From contig NZ_ALWO02000036.1 in NCBI RefSeq assembly GCF_000295935.2, positions 62,001 to 126,000 of the forward strand: a stretch of DNA of 64,000 bases. The letters run 5' to 3'. A program made the position numbers and the translations under genes. Each line of letters opens with the position of its first letter. The first letter of the stretch is position 1. This document shows positions 1 through 6,476 of this stretch, one piece after another. The notes beneath the pieces were generated by a model. The model was given only the letters and a program-made list of their open reading frames with translations, made no database searches and had not been told where the DNA came from. The DNA is from Indibacter alkaliphilus LW1. GTDB lineage: Bacteria > Bacteroidota > Bacteroidia > Cytophagales > Cyclobacteriaceae.

Positions 1-21
1 CATGCTTTTTGGGCATAAAAT

Positions 22-534
22 TTAATTTTTAAATCTGTAGACGTTCAAATCTTCTTTGAGAAGCTTCCTTGCAATATGTATTCTATTCTTAACAGTTCCT
101 ATCGGAATTTCCAATTTATCCGCGATTTCATGGTATTTAAAACCTTTATAATGCATCATGAAAGGAACCTTATATACATCATCCAAGCTTTCAATGGCTG
201 TATAAATATCATCCATAGTAAAATCTCCAAAGGCACCATTTTCTATCAAAGCATCACCTGAATTGATATAATGCAAATTATCAGTGGTATCAACGAAAGT
301 TCCTCTTCTTACCATTCTTTGGTAATTGGTGATAAAGGTATTTTTCATGATCGTGTAAAGCCACGCTTTCAAATTAGTCCCCTCCGTAAACTTGTCCTTG
401 TTTGTGAAGGCTTTTACCATTGTGTCTTGTAAGAGATCATTGGCATCATCCATATCTCTTGTCAATTTAAGAGCAAAAGGCTTCAATGCACTGGACATCT
501 TGTGAAGTGAGTAACTAAATTCTAGAGTTGTCAT
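22..534 (-). CDS. ECF-type RNA polymerase sigma factor of the carotenoid locus
   Basis: Extracytoplasmic-function sigma factor, 170 residues, which would direct RNA polymerase to a dedicated promoter set. The sequence shows a sigma region 2 at about residues 10-75 (acidic DMDDANDLLQDT stretch, then an aromatic KAWLYTIMKNTF segment) and a region 4 helix-turn-helix at about 131-160 (YHEIADKLEIPIGTVKNRI). No separate anti-sigma gene is visible beside it. It lies downstream of the CarH-like gene but has its own promoter (557-587) overlaid by a repeated operator. An ATG on the same strand at positions 3-1 could start the next gene 18 bases after this stop. In related genomes such a sigma gene often precedes phytoene desaturase, so it probably heads a pigment operon continuing off the window (inference). 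Confidence 0.9.
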   Translation of the reverse strand: MTTLEFSYSLHKMSSALKPFALKLTRDMDDANDLLQDTMVKAFTNKDKFTEGTNLKAWLYTIMKNTFITNYQRMVRRGTFVDTTDNLHYINSGDALIENGAFGDFTMDDIYTAIESLDDVYKVPFMMHYKGFKYHEIADKLEIPIGTVKNRIHIARKLLKEDLNVYRFKN

Positions 535-546
535 GGCTTTTTGTTT

Positions 547-624
547 TTTGTTTAATCAAATGTAGTGATGATTAAACAAATACCAAATATTTTGTCTAAT
601 TATTTTTCATTTTTCTTAAACAAA
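547..624. promoter_or_regulatory. Four-half-site operator with exact 22-bp phasing
   Basis: Four related 12-bp sites start at 547, 569, 591 and 613, exactly 22 bp apart, in alternating orientation. Read in one sense they are TTTGTTTAATCA (547-558), the same 12-mer reversed (569-580), TTTGTCTAATTA (591-602) and TTTGTTTAAGAA reversed (613-624). The first pair is a perfect 12-bp inverted repeat. The array spans the -33 and -7 boxes of the sigma-gene promoter. The CarH-like protein encoded nearby is the obvious candidate binder, because CarH tetramers are known to contact sites in 11-bp register. That assignment is inference. Confidence 0.7.
557..587 (-). promoter_or_regulatory. Bacteroidota-type promoter of the sigma-factor gene
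   Basis: On the minus strand, a TTTG -33 box (584-587) and a perfect TAnnTTTG -7 box, TACATTTG (557-564), are separated by 19 bp, the usual spacing for the Bacteroidota primary sigma factor. Transcription would start near 550, just upstream of the ATG at 534. Two of the operator half-sites overlap or lie between these boxes, so a bound protein should repress. Confidence 0.65.
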
Positions 625-690
625 ATTAAGAATTCGAAGCGCAAAAAGGTTAAAAAAGCTTCATATGGGAGAAATAGGGTGGTTTTGGCA

Positions 691-722
691 TAAAAAAAAG
701 CGAAGGAATAAAACTTCGCTTT
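691..722 (-). terminator. Terminator of the cruF-crtZ-carH operon
   Basis: A 9-bp stem AAGCGAAG/CTTCGCTT-type hairpin (697-705 with 714-722) lies 28 bases after the carH stop. It is followed, in the minus-strand sense, by a run of seven T. It separates the carH operon from the sigma-gene promoter. Confidence 0.75.
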
Positions 723-749
723 GTTTAACATTTATCTCAATTTGTTAAA

Positions 750-1646
750 TTATTTCTCTAAAGACACCTCTTCAATCTCTTCCAGATAATCTTTAATCTG
801 CCTGATATAGTGCATGGTTTTTATATTTTTTGGGAATCTTAGGTCCTGTCCGATTATTTGATACCCTGAGATAATAATCTCAGCTTCTGAAAAAGTTTCC
901 GAAATATGGTCAATGTATTCCTGCACTTCTTGGGAATTGGGAGATGTGGTCACCACAGTCATTAAATACTCAGGCTTGTAAAGGTTGTAAACGGACTTCA
1001 AATCTTCACAGGGGGTATTTTGACCTAAGTACATTACTTTGTGTCCCTTTAGCTTGATGAGGTATGCTGCAAACAATAATGAAATTTCATGAAGTTCTCC
1101 TTCCGGAAGATACAACAGGAACTTCTTACCTCCACCCTTATATATCTGGCCATCTATCGCAACGATCAGTTTTTGCCTCACCAGATTACTGATAAAATGT
1201 TCTTGAGCGGGGTTTATAGCTCCAGTTTGCCAAAGTACTCCTATTTTGGATAAAAAAGGATAAATGATATTGAGCATGGTATGCTCAAATCCAAGTTTGA
1301 GAATATTGGTAGATAATACTTTCTCAAACCTATCCTCGTCCATTTCTATCATGCAGATAGTAAGAGCATGGATCTGATCGTCATAAGTGAGGTTTTTTTC
1401 GGTGAGTTTAACGACCTCCTCCCTCATCTCATGCATTTCCATGCTGGCAATTTTGCTAATCTTGAACCCGTTATCATTCAATAAAGCGACGTTGAGGATG
1501 AGCTTCAGGTCATCATCATCATAGTACCTGATATTGGTATCAGTCCGCTTTGGCGAAAGCAGATTGTATCGCTGTTCCCAGATTCTCAGGGTATGGGCTT
1601 TGATGCCGGACAGCTGCTCAAGATCTTTGATTGAATAGGTACTCAC
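750..1646 (-). CDS. CarH/LitR-like MerR-family B12-dependent photoreceptor-repressor
   Basis: MerR-type regulator of 298 residues. It has an N-terminal winged helix-turn-helix (about 3-70, with SIKDLEQLSGIKAHTLRIWEQ) and a C-terminal cobalamin-binding module. The CarH signature is present: W139, nine residues, then E149-H150, and a lower-ligand histidine H186 in GELHEIS. These line up with W131, E141-H142 and H177 of Thermus CarH, although the usual glycine after the ligand motif is serine here. CarH proteins bind adenosylcobalamin, repress carotenoid genes in the dark as tetramers and release DNA when light breaks the Co-C bond. The start is GTG; GTGA overlaps the crtZ stop, showing translational coupling. 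It is last in the cruF-crtZ-carH operon and is predicted to regulate the sigma operon via the array at 547-624. Light sensing itself is inferred. Confidence 0.85.
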   Translation of the reverse strand: MSTYSIKDLEQLSGIKAHTLRIWEQRYNLLSPKRTDTNIRYYDDDDLKLILNVALLNDNGFKISKIASMEMHEMREEVVKLTEKNLTYDDQIHALTICMIEMDEDRFEKVLSTNILKLGFEHTMLNIIYPFLSKIGVLWQTGAINPAQEHFISNLVRQKLIVAIDGQIYKGGGKKFLLYLPEGELHEISLLFAAYLIKLKGHKVMYLGQNTPCEDLKSVYNLYKPEYLMTVVTTSPNSQEVQEYIDHISETFSEAEIIISGYQIIGQDLRFPKNIKTMHYIRQIKDYLEEIEEVSLEK

Positions 1647-2089
1647 TTTATTTTTTGTTTATAGAATTTTTTGGGTACAACAAATAGTCCAAAAGATACT
1701 GCATCTTCCTTTTTGTTGGTCGCATGATGTGCCTGATGCGCTTTAAATATTCCCAACAGAAACCTGTTTTTTGGTCTTTCAAACATTTTGATCCGTCTGT
1801 GAACTAAAACGTCATGAATAACAAAATATAACATCCCGTAAAGGCTTATTCCAATTCCCATCCAAAATCTGTAATCTAATTCCGAGACTCCTAAAAGGAT
1901 CAATATTATAGCTATACTTCCGAATAGTAATGAAAATAGATCATTCAACTCAAAGAAGTACTTAGATGGTTGATGATGGGTCTTGTGGATATTCCACAAA
2001 GGACCATGCATGATATATTTGTGAATAAACCAACCTGAAAGTTCCATGGCTACAAATCCTATGATAACAAATAGAATGGCAATCATCAT
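1643..2089 (-). CDS. crtZ: Beta-carotene hydroxylase (CrtZ type)
   Basis: Small integral-membrane di-iron hydroxylase, 148 residues, of the fatty acid hydroxylase superfamily. It would add 3-hydroxyl groups to the beta ring of carotenoids, giving zeaxanthin- or saproxanthin-type pigments. The four histidine clusters of CrtZ are all visible: H23-x4-H28, H35-x2-HH39, H92-x4-H97 and H118-x2-HH122. The hydrophobic segments lie at about 2-20, 52-68 and 76-92. It sits between cruF (46-bp gap) and carH (4-bp overlap), so it is co-transcribed with its probable regulator. The length is typical of the family. The substrate is inferred from the family and from the neighbouring cruF. Confidence 0.9.
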   Translation of the reverse strand: MMIAILFVIIGFVAMELSGWFIHKYIMHGPLWNIHKTHHQPSKYFFELNDLFSLLFGSIAIILILLGVSELDYRFWMGIGISLYGMLYFVIHDVLVHRRIKMFERPKNRFLLGIFKAHQAHHATNKKEDAVSFGLFVVPKKFYKQKIK

Positions 2090-2135
2090 ATGGGTAACTT
2101 TAAAGTGTTCAGAATGTTTTTATAAATTTTTTTCA

Positions 2136-2801
2136 TTACAATATAAAGTTCAATAAGGCAAAGAATGTTATTAAATTGAATAAAAGGAACCAAGAAATTG
2201 TATTTTCCTTATTGAATTTTAACTTTCTGTAGAAAAGCTGAATCAAAAAGGCTACTCCCAGCCAACCGATAAAATTAGAAACAGGAATCAATCCATTCTC
2301 CCAGTCCCAAAAATCAAGAGCAACAGCTACTGGCTCAATCAGCACATCAATGAGCATCATTGCCAAAGCTGCAAGCCCGGCGGCAAGCCAGTCATTGTTG
2401 ATTTTATTTGCAAACAGGTTCCCTGTGGTATATACCAGAATGAGCCAGTTGACTCCTATCATCAATGGCACTTCCAAAATCTGAAAACCCAAAACCGGGC
2501 CATATGCATAATTACCAAATGGAAAACCCGTATGTACGCCCAAAACCTCGGAGCCATAGCCTAATGTAAAACCTATGGCCAAAAAGATCCAAAAGTCCTT
2601 GTTCCACTCTTTATGAAAATACAAAAGAATACCAAAATTCAACAATAGGTGAAATGGGGTCAGAATTTGAAAATAGGGTCTTACGTCCTCTATGCTCATA
2701 CCTATTAGTCCAACCAGATAAACAATGCTGATGATCAATTGAAAAATGATCACTTTCCTTTTTTTCAGGTCGATTCCGGATTTGGTAAGGATATTTGCCA
2801 A
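2136..2801 (-). CDS. cruF: Carotenoid 1',2'-hydratase family protein (CruF-like)
   Basis: Polytopic membrane protein of 221 residues with about seven hydrophobic segments. It belongs to the CruF/DUF422 carotenoid biosynthesis family. CruF-type enzymes hydrate the psi end of monocyclic gamma-carotene derivatives, a step toward saproxanthin/flexixanthin- or myxol-type carotenoids. Family-like conserved stretches include LGYGSEVLGVHTGFPFGNYAY in the middle (about 80-100) and DVLIEPVA at about 152-159. It is the first gene of the cruF-crtZ-carH operon and diverges from the DUF4286 gene. With crtZ it suggests a monocyclic hydroxylated carotenoid; the cyclase, desaturase and phytoene synthase genes are not in the window. 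Confidence 0.82.
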   Translation of the reverse strand: MANILTKSGIDLKKRKVIIFQLIISIVYLVGLIGMSIEDVRPYFQILTPFHLLLNFGILLYFHKEWNKDFWIFLAIGFTLGYGSEVLGVHTGFPFGNYAYGPVLGFQILEVPLMIGVNWLILVYTTGNLFANKINNDWLAAGLAALAMMLIDVLIEPVAVALDFWDWENGLIPVSNFIGWLGVAFLIQLFYRKLKFNKENTISWFLLFNLITFFALLNFIL

Positions 2802-2847
2802 TTTAATTATGCTTTAGTGAAAAGGGTGGTCATTCTAAATACCAATA

Positions 2848-2881
2848 TTGCAGACTTTTTAACTGTATGCCTCTATATTTG
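2848..2881 (+). promoter_or_regulatory. Probable promoter of the DUF4286-tag gene pair
   Basis: TTG (2848-2850), 23 bp, then TATATTTG (2874-2881), a perfect TAnnTTTG -7 box, lies 44 bases upstream of the ATG at 2926. The spacing is at the long end of the accepted 17-23 bp range. Confidence 0.45.
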
Positions 2882-2898
2882 TTGGTAAATGAAGTCGA

Positions 2899-2926
2899 CA
2901 AAATTAATTATAAAATTGAAAATCAA
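2899..2926 (-). promoter_or_regulatory. Probable promoter of the cruF operon
   Basis: On the minus strand, TTG (2924-2926), 17 bp, then TAATTTTG (2899-2906), a perfect TAnnTTTG box, is followed by a leader of about 90 bases to the cruF ATG. It is interleaved with the divergent promoter at 2848-2881. No convincing copy of the 12-bp operator half-site is present here. Confidence 0.4.
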
Positions 2927-3231
2927 TGTTATTATATAATGTAACCGTCAATATTGAAAAAGAATCAGAAAAAGAATGGGTACTTTGGATGAAGAAAACC
3001 CACATCCCTGATGTTTTGGCTACAGGAATGTTTGTGGAAAACAAGTTCTTCAGAATTGTTCATGAATCTGAAGATGGTAGCGTAAATTACTCAGTGCAGT
3101 ATTTTGCTGAGAGCATGGAAAAAATCATGGAATACCAAAAAAACCATGCTCCAAAGCTTCAGCAGGATATAGAGGAAAAATTCAAAAATAAATATGTCAT
3201 TTTCAGGACTCTGTTGGAATCTGTAGAATAG
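2926..3231 (+). CDS. DUF4286 family protein
   Basis: Small soluble protein of 101 residues matching the DUF4286 family, which is common in Bacteroidota and has no established function. The sequence starts with a beta strand (LLYNVTVNIEKE), then a helical WVLWMKKTHIPDVLATG segment, and it reads like a ferredoxin-like alpha/beta fold. It contains no signal peptide and no obvious catalytic cluster. The next gene, tag, begins 12 bases downstream, so the two are probably co-transcribed. That pairing could hint at a repair-related role but does not prove one. Confidence 0.8.
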   Translation: MLLYNVTVNIEKESEKEWVLWMKKTHIPDVLATGMFVENKFFRIVHESEDGSVNYSVQYFAESMEKIMEYQKNHAPKLQQDIEEKFKNKYVIFRTLLESVE

Positions 3232-3243
3232 GAACCAACCCCT

Positions 3244-3837
3244 ATGGAATTGCTATCAAAAATAAACAAAACTCCCTGTCCATGGTGCACCGGCTTCGAA
3301 GCCTACAGGAGATATCATGATGAAGAATGGGGAGTCCCCGTAAAGGAAGACCAAAAACAGTTTGAGTTTTTGGTTTTGGAAAGTGCCCAAGCGGGCTTAA
3401 GCTGGTCAACAATACTGAAAAAAAGGGAGGGTTACAGGCTGGCATTTGCCGATTTTGATTACAATCAAGTCGCACAATTTCCCGAATCATATATTCAGGA
3501 ACTTCTTGTAAATCCAGCAATAATCAGAAATAGGCTGAAAATCAGGGCTGCCGTGAACAACGCCCAAAGATTTTTGGAAGTGAGGGCTGCTTTTGGAAGC
3601 TTTAGCAATTATATCTGGGGATTTGTGGATGGAAGCCCTATTCAAAATCACTTTAAAAATATGCAGGAAGTTCCTGCCCAAACTCAGATTTCTGATGCTT
3701 TAGCAAAAGATATGAAAAAAAGAGGGTTCAAATTTTTAGGCAGCACCATATTATACGCCCACATGCAGGCTACAGGCCTGGTCAATGACCATTTGACTTC
3801 TTGCTACAGGCATCAGGAGATTATGAATTTAAAATAA
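3244..3837 (+). CDS. tag: DNA-3-methyladenine glycosylase I
   Basis: Base-excision repair enzyme that removes 3-methyladenine from alkylated DNA. The 197-residue protein shows the Tag signature: PCPWC at 11-15, YHDEEWGVP at 24-32, the catalytic-type glutamate E46 in LESAQAGLSW, and the C-terminal NDHLTSC. Likely zinc ligands are C12, H25, H183 and C187, matching the E. coli Tag zinc site. It is downstream of the DUF4286 gene and ends in a strong hairpin shared with the convergent gene. Length and motifs are normal for the family. Confidence 0.95.
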   Translation: MELLSKINKTPCPWCTGFEAYRRYHDEEWGVPVKEDQKQFEFLVLESAQAGLSWSTILKKREGYRLAFADFDYNQVAQFPESYIQELLVNPAIIRNRLKIRAAVNNAQRFLEVRAAFGSFSNYIWGFVDGSPIQNHFKNMQEVPAQTQISDALAKDMKKRGFKFLGSTILYAHMQATGLVNDHLTSCYRHQEIMNLK

Positions 3838-3865
3838 AGCCCCGAAAACAAAAGATTTCGGGGCT
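3838..3865. terminator. Bidirectional terminator between tag and the secreted-protein gene
   Basis: A perfect 10-bp stem AGCCCCGAAA/TTTCGGGGCT (3838-3847 with 3856-3865) has an 8-base loop, with AT-rich sequence on both sides. It lies between two convergent genes and could serve both. Confidence 0.7.
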
Positions 3866-3892
3866 TAAACACTTTAATAATACTAATTCTGC

Positions 3893-4630
3893 TTAAGGTT
3901 TATAAGCATCTTTGTACCTGCTCCAAATTTCATAAATAGGATTACCGGTAGAGCTTACACCACTATGATGCCACTCTCCATCAATAACTCTGTAAGTAAA
4001 CCCTAAACTGGCACCTACTCTTGAATCATCTCTGGAAAAGAACTCAATATATTCTGTGTAAGCGCCATCTTCCGCAGTGTAAGTGCCGCCGCCTGTGCCC
4101 ATAAACTCCTTAGTGGCTGAATTAAAAGCTATCCACTGGAATCTGCCCCCACTTAGGATTTTGACAGTTCTTCTGTCACCTGGCGTGCTTCTGGAAATTT
4201 CCCCATCGCTTTGTCTTCCTGTAAAAACCCAGTTATTAGTCAATTCATCTTCCCTTTCTCCGATTTTTTCCCAGATCTCGACAAGTGTTTGACCTTCAAG
4301 TTCAGCAGAAATAACCATCCTTCCACCAGCCAAGTCCATGTTGAATTTTGTTGTATTGCCCACATATTCCGGTTTAGGGGTAAAAAAATCAAGTGTCTCA
4401 TGGTATTCATTTCCTTTCAGGGAAAACTCTCCCCCACCAGCTGAAATAAACTTATTGCTACCAATTTCCTTGGCACCAAAGGCAAAATATCCATCCTGAT
4501 AAATTTTTACATACTCCTGTTCCGACATGGCTTGGCCATTTTGGTGGGTCATTTTCCAGGCTCCTTCGATATTTTGGGCAAAGAGAAACCCAGTGATAAA
4601 CAATAATGGTAAAAACAATATTTTTTTCAT
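3893..4630 (-). CDS. Exported protein with two lipocalin-like repeats
   Basis: A 245-residue protein with a clear signal peptide (MKKILFLPLLFITGFLFAQ, cleavage after about residue 19). The mature part is two copies of one domain. Copy one covers about 21-122 (IEGAWKM, FISAGGGEFSLKGNEYHETLDFF, then LVEIWEK); copy two covers about 131-240 (LTNNWVFTG, FMGTGGGTYTAEDGAYTEYIEFF, then IYEIWSR). Each copy begins with a W-containing strand and ends with an EIW motif, as in small lipocalin-like beta barrels. The function is not recognised; a periplasmic ligand-binding role is a guess. It is monocistronic and convergent with tag. Confidence 0.75.
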   Translation of the reverse strand: MKKILFLPLLFITGFLFAQNIEGAWKMTHQNGQAMSEQEYVKIYQDGYFAFGAKEIGSNKFISAGGGEFSLKGNEYHETLDFFTPKPEYVGNTTKFNMDLAGGRMVISAELEGQTLVEIWEKIGEREDELTNNWVFTGRQSDGEISRSTPGDRRTVKILSGGRFQWIAFNSATKEFMGTGGGTYTAEDGAYTEYIEFFSRDDSRVGASLGFTYRVIDGEWHHSGVSSTGNPIYEIWSRYKDAYKP

Positions 4631-4689
4631 GATTTGATTATGTTTAGGTTTATAAGTATAAGTAGCAATTTACCATTTATTATTCCATA

Positions 4690-5010
4690 ATGAAAACTTT
4701 CACTCTAGGGCAAAGTAAGTCTGAAGTAATGCAAATGCTTCCCGAAAAGGTTATAAAAATGGTACAGCTTGGATCCAAAAAGGTCTGCGTGGTCAATACC
4801 GGTTCGGATTTTTTTGTATTTGATCCCCATTGTCCACATCGGATGGCCTTTCTCGGAAATGGAAAAATCAATAACCAAAAAGAAATTATTTGCCCACTGC
4901 ACGAGTACAGGTTTGATCTGGAAACAGGACAAGTGAAAAGCGGAGATTGTGCAGATCTAAAAGTCTACAAAGCCGATTTGACAGAAACGGGTTTGGAAAT
5001 CGAGCTCTAA
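4690..5010 (+). CDS. Rieske [2Fe-2S] domain protein
   Basis: A 106-residue stand-alone Rieske ferredoxin. Both cluster-binding boxes are intact: C48-P-H50 and C68-P-L-H71, separated by 17 residues. It lacks a signal peptide or membrane anchor, so it is likely cytoplasmic, like ferredoxin subunits of ring-hydroxylating or nitrite reductase-type systems. No partner oxygenase or reductase gene is adjacent, so its electron partner is unknown. The gene overlaps the 3' end of the convergent csaA-like gene by 4 bp, an unusually tight arrangement. Confidence 0.88.
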   Translation: MKTFTLGQSKSEVMQMLPEKVIKMVQLGSKKVCVVNTGSDFFVFDPHCPHRMAFLGNGKINNQKEIICPLHEYRFDLETGQVKSGDCADLKVYKADLTETGLEIEL

Positions 5011-5348
5011 TGAAGCTTTTCCCCGTTAGGTACCGGAAAATCAACAGTAGAAAGGACTACATTCCCGTCTTTATTTTTGAATCCTGTCACCAAAACTTCA
5101 GACATAAAATCAGCAATTTGCTTTGGAGGAAAGTTACAAACACAAATAACCTGCTTGCCAATAAGCTCTTCTAGATCATAAACCTCAGTGATCTGAGCAG
5201 AAGATTTACGGATTCCCAAATCACCAAGATCAACCCAAAGCTTGTAAGCCGGTTTTCGAGCTTTTGAAAAATTTTCTACTTGAACTATTGTCCCTATTCT
5301 AAGGTCTATTCTTTGGAAATCACTGAAGTCAATCGTTTGCATTGCCAT
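5007..5348 (-). CDS. csaA: CsaA-like tRNA-binding protein
   Basis: Small OB-fold tRNA-binding domain protein of the CsaA/Trbp111 type, which binds tRNA and has been described as a secretion-related chaperone in Bacillus. Starting at the ATG at 5348 it has 113 residues, the normal size. The longer reading frame to 5408 adds 20 poorly conserved residues and was not used. Family features include [15 protein letters not shown] near the start, [13 protein letters not shown] and the C-terminal [10 protein letters not shown]. It is convergent with the Rieske gene, with a 4-bp overlap. Confidence 0.9.
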   Translation of the reverse strand: MAMQTIDFSDFQRIDLRIGTIVQVENFSKARKPAYKLWVDLGDLGIRKSSAQITEVYDLEELIGKQVICVCNFPPKQIADFMSEVLVTGFKNKDGNVVLSTVDFPVPNGEKLH

Positions 5349-5418
5349 AGATTTTTTGTAAATTTGAAAACTTAATCCTTTAACGCAAGTTAAAACAACA
5401 CAAACCACTCACTATATA

Positions 5419-5799
5419 ATGTCAACTCCAAACAAAATTTCATTCGAAAGTAACAAAACAGTCACTTTGACTATGTTTTTTTGCTTTTTTTTGAGTTTTA
5501 CGGCATTAGCCCAATCTGAAAGGGAAAAACAGATCAACGACCTTCCCAAAAATTCAGACTCATATTATCTTTATGAAGGTCCTGAATCCAACTTTGACAC
5601 AAGGGTAGAAAATGTCAACCGAAACTCTAACACCACCCAAACAAGAGAAGACAGGCTCAACAAAATAAATCAAAACAGAAAAGATAATTCCCTTTTGAGA
5701 CAAGGAGGGGAAAAAGATATTAGAAAAGATAAAGAGAATATGTCTACACTTTCCTTCAATTTATTTTTATATATAGTAGACAAGTTCAAGGAAGATTAA
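5419..5799 (+). CDS. Small exported protein of unknown function
   Basis: A 126-residue protein with a charged N-terminus followed by a hydrophobic segment (TLTMFFCFFLSFTALAQ, about 16-32) ending in an AQ cleavage-like site. The mature part is polar and Asn/Lys/Arg-rich, with a low-complexity stretch at about 60-105 that looks disordered, then a short hydrophobic patch FNLFLYIVD near the C-terminus. No family is recognised. The ATG lies 70 bases from the csaA start (divergent), and a strong terminator follows. The low-complexity composition leaves some doubt about how conserved it is. Confidence 0.55.
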   Translation: MSTPNKISFESNKTVTLTMFFCFFLSFTALAQSEREKQINDLPKNSDSYYLYEGPESNFDTRVENVNRNSNTTQTREDRLNKINQNRKDNSLLRQGGEKDIRKDKENMSTLSFNLFLYIVDKFKED

Positions 5800-5822
5800 T
5801 GCAAATACCAATAAACCAAAAG

Positions 5823-5855
5823 AAAAAAGAGAGACTCATGGTCTCTCTTTTTTTT
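5823..5855. terminator. Bidirectional terminator
   Basis: A perfect 13-bp stem (5823-5835 with 5841-5853, core AGAGAGAC/GTCTCTCT) has a 5-base loop TCATG. It is flanked by A runs on the left and T runs on the right, so it ends transcription from both convergent genes (5419-5799 and the TrmH-like gene). Confidence 0.85.
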
Positions 5856-6390
5856 ATCCAAGAAGTTTGAGCTTGGTCATGAAGTCCCATAAGGTAATCC
5901 CCATGGTGACTGAGATATTCAATGAATGCTTGGTTCCCAACTGAGGTATTTCCAATACCTGATCACATTTTTCCAAAACATGATCTTCTACACCAAATAC
6001 CTCATTGCCAAAAACCAATGCGTATTTTTTGTTTTTTTCAGGATTGAATTCATGCAGCTTTACGCTACGTTCTACCTGTTCCAAGCCGCAAATAGTATAG
6101 CCCGCTTCCTTAAGACCTTCTACCGCCCTTGCCGTATCCTCTACATATTCCCAATCCACAGATTCAGTAGCACCAAGCGCTGTTTTTTGTATATCCCTAT
6201 GTGGAGGAGTACCTGTAATCCCACATAGGATGATTTTTTCCAACAAAAAAGCATCTGAAGTCCTGAATGCAGAACCGACATTATTTAAACTTCGAATATT
6301 ATCCAGCACAATGACAATAGGTGCTTTTTGTTTCTCTTTGAACTCCTCAACAGAAAGCCTATTCAGCTCATCCATACTTAATTTTCTCAT
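5854..6390 (-). CDS. SpoU/TrmH-family RNA 2'-O-methyltransferase
   Basis: SPOUT-fold methyltransferase of 178 residues that transfers a methyl from S-adenosylmethionine to a ribose 2'-OH in tRNA or rRNA. All three SpoU motifs are visible: NIRSLNNVGSAFRTSD (about 31-46) with the catalytic-type Arg; ALVFGNEVFGVED (about 123-135); and the knot motif IPQLGTKHSLNISV (about 147-160). It lacks the N-terminal RNA-binding extension of RlmB-type enzymes, so it is the short TrmL/TrmH-like form. The exact RNA target cannot be told. It diverges from mutS. Confidence 0.9.
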   Translation of the reverse strand: MRKLSMDELNRLSVEEFKEKQKAPIVIVLDNIRSLNNVGSAFRTSDAFLLEKIILCGITGTPPHRDIQKTALGATESVDWEYVEDTARAVEGLKEAGYTICGLEQVERSVKLHEFNPEKNKKYALVFGNEVFGVEDHVLEKCDQVLEIPQLGTKHSLNISVTMGITLWDFMTKLKLLG

Positions 6391-6476
6391 GCTGTTTTGT
6401 TTCCCTTTTGATTAATTATAATTTCAGGCTTTCAAGAATTCACAAAATTAACAGAAAGTAATTAATCAGGTAGGAT

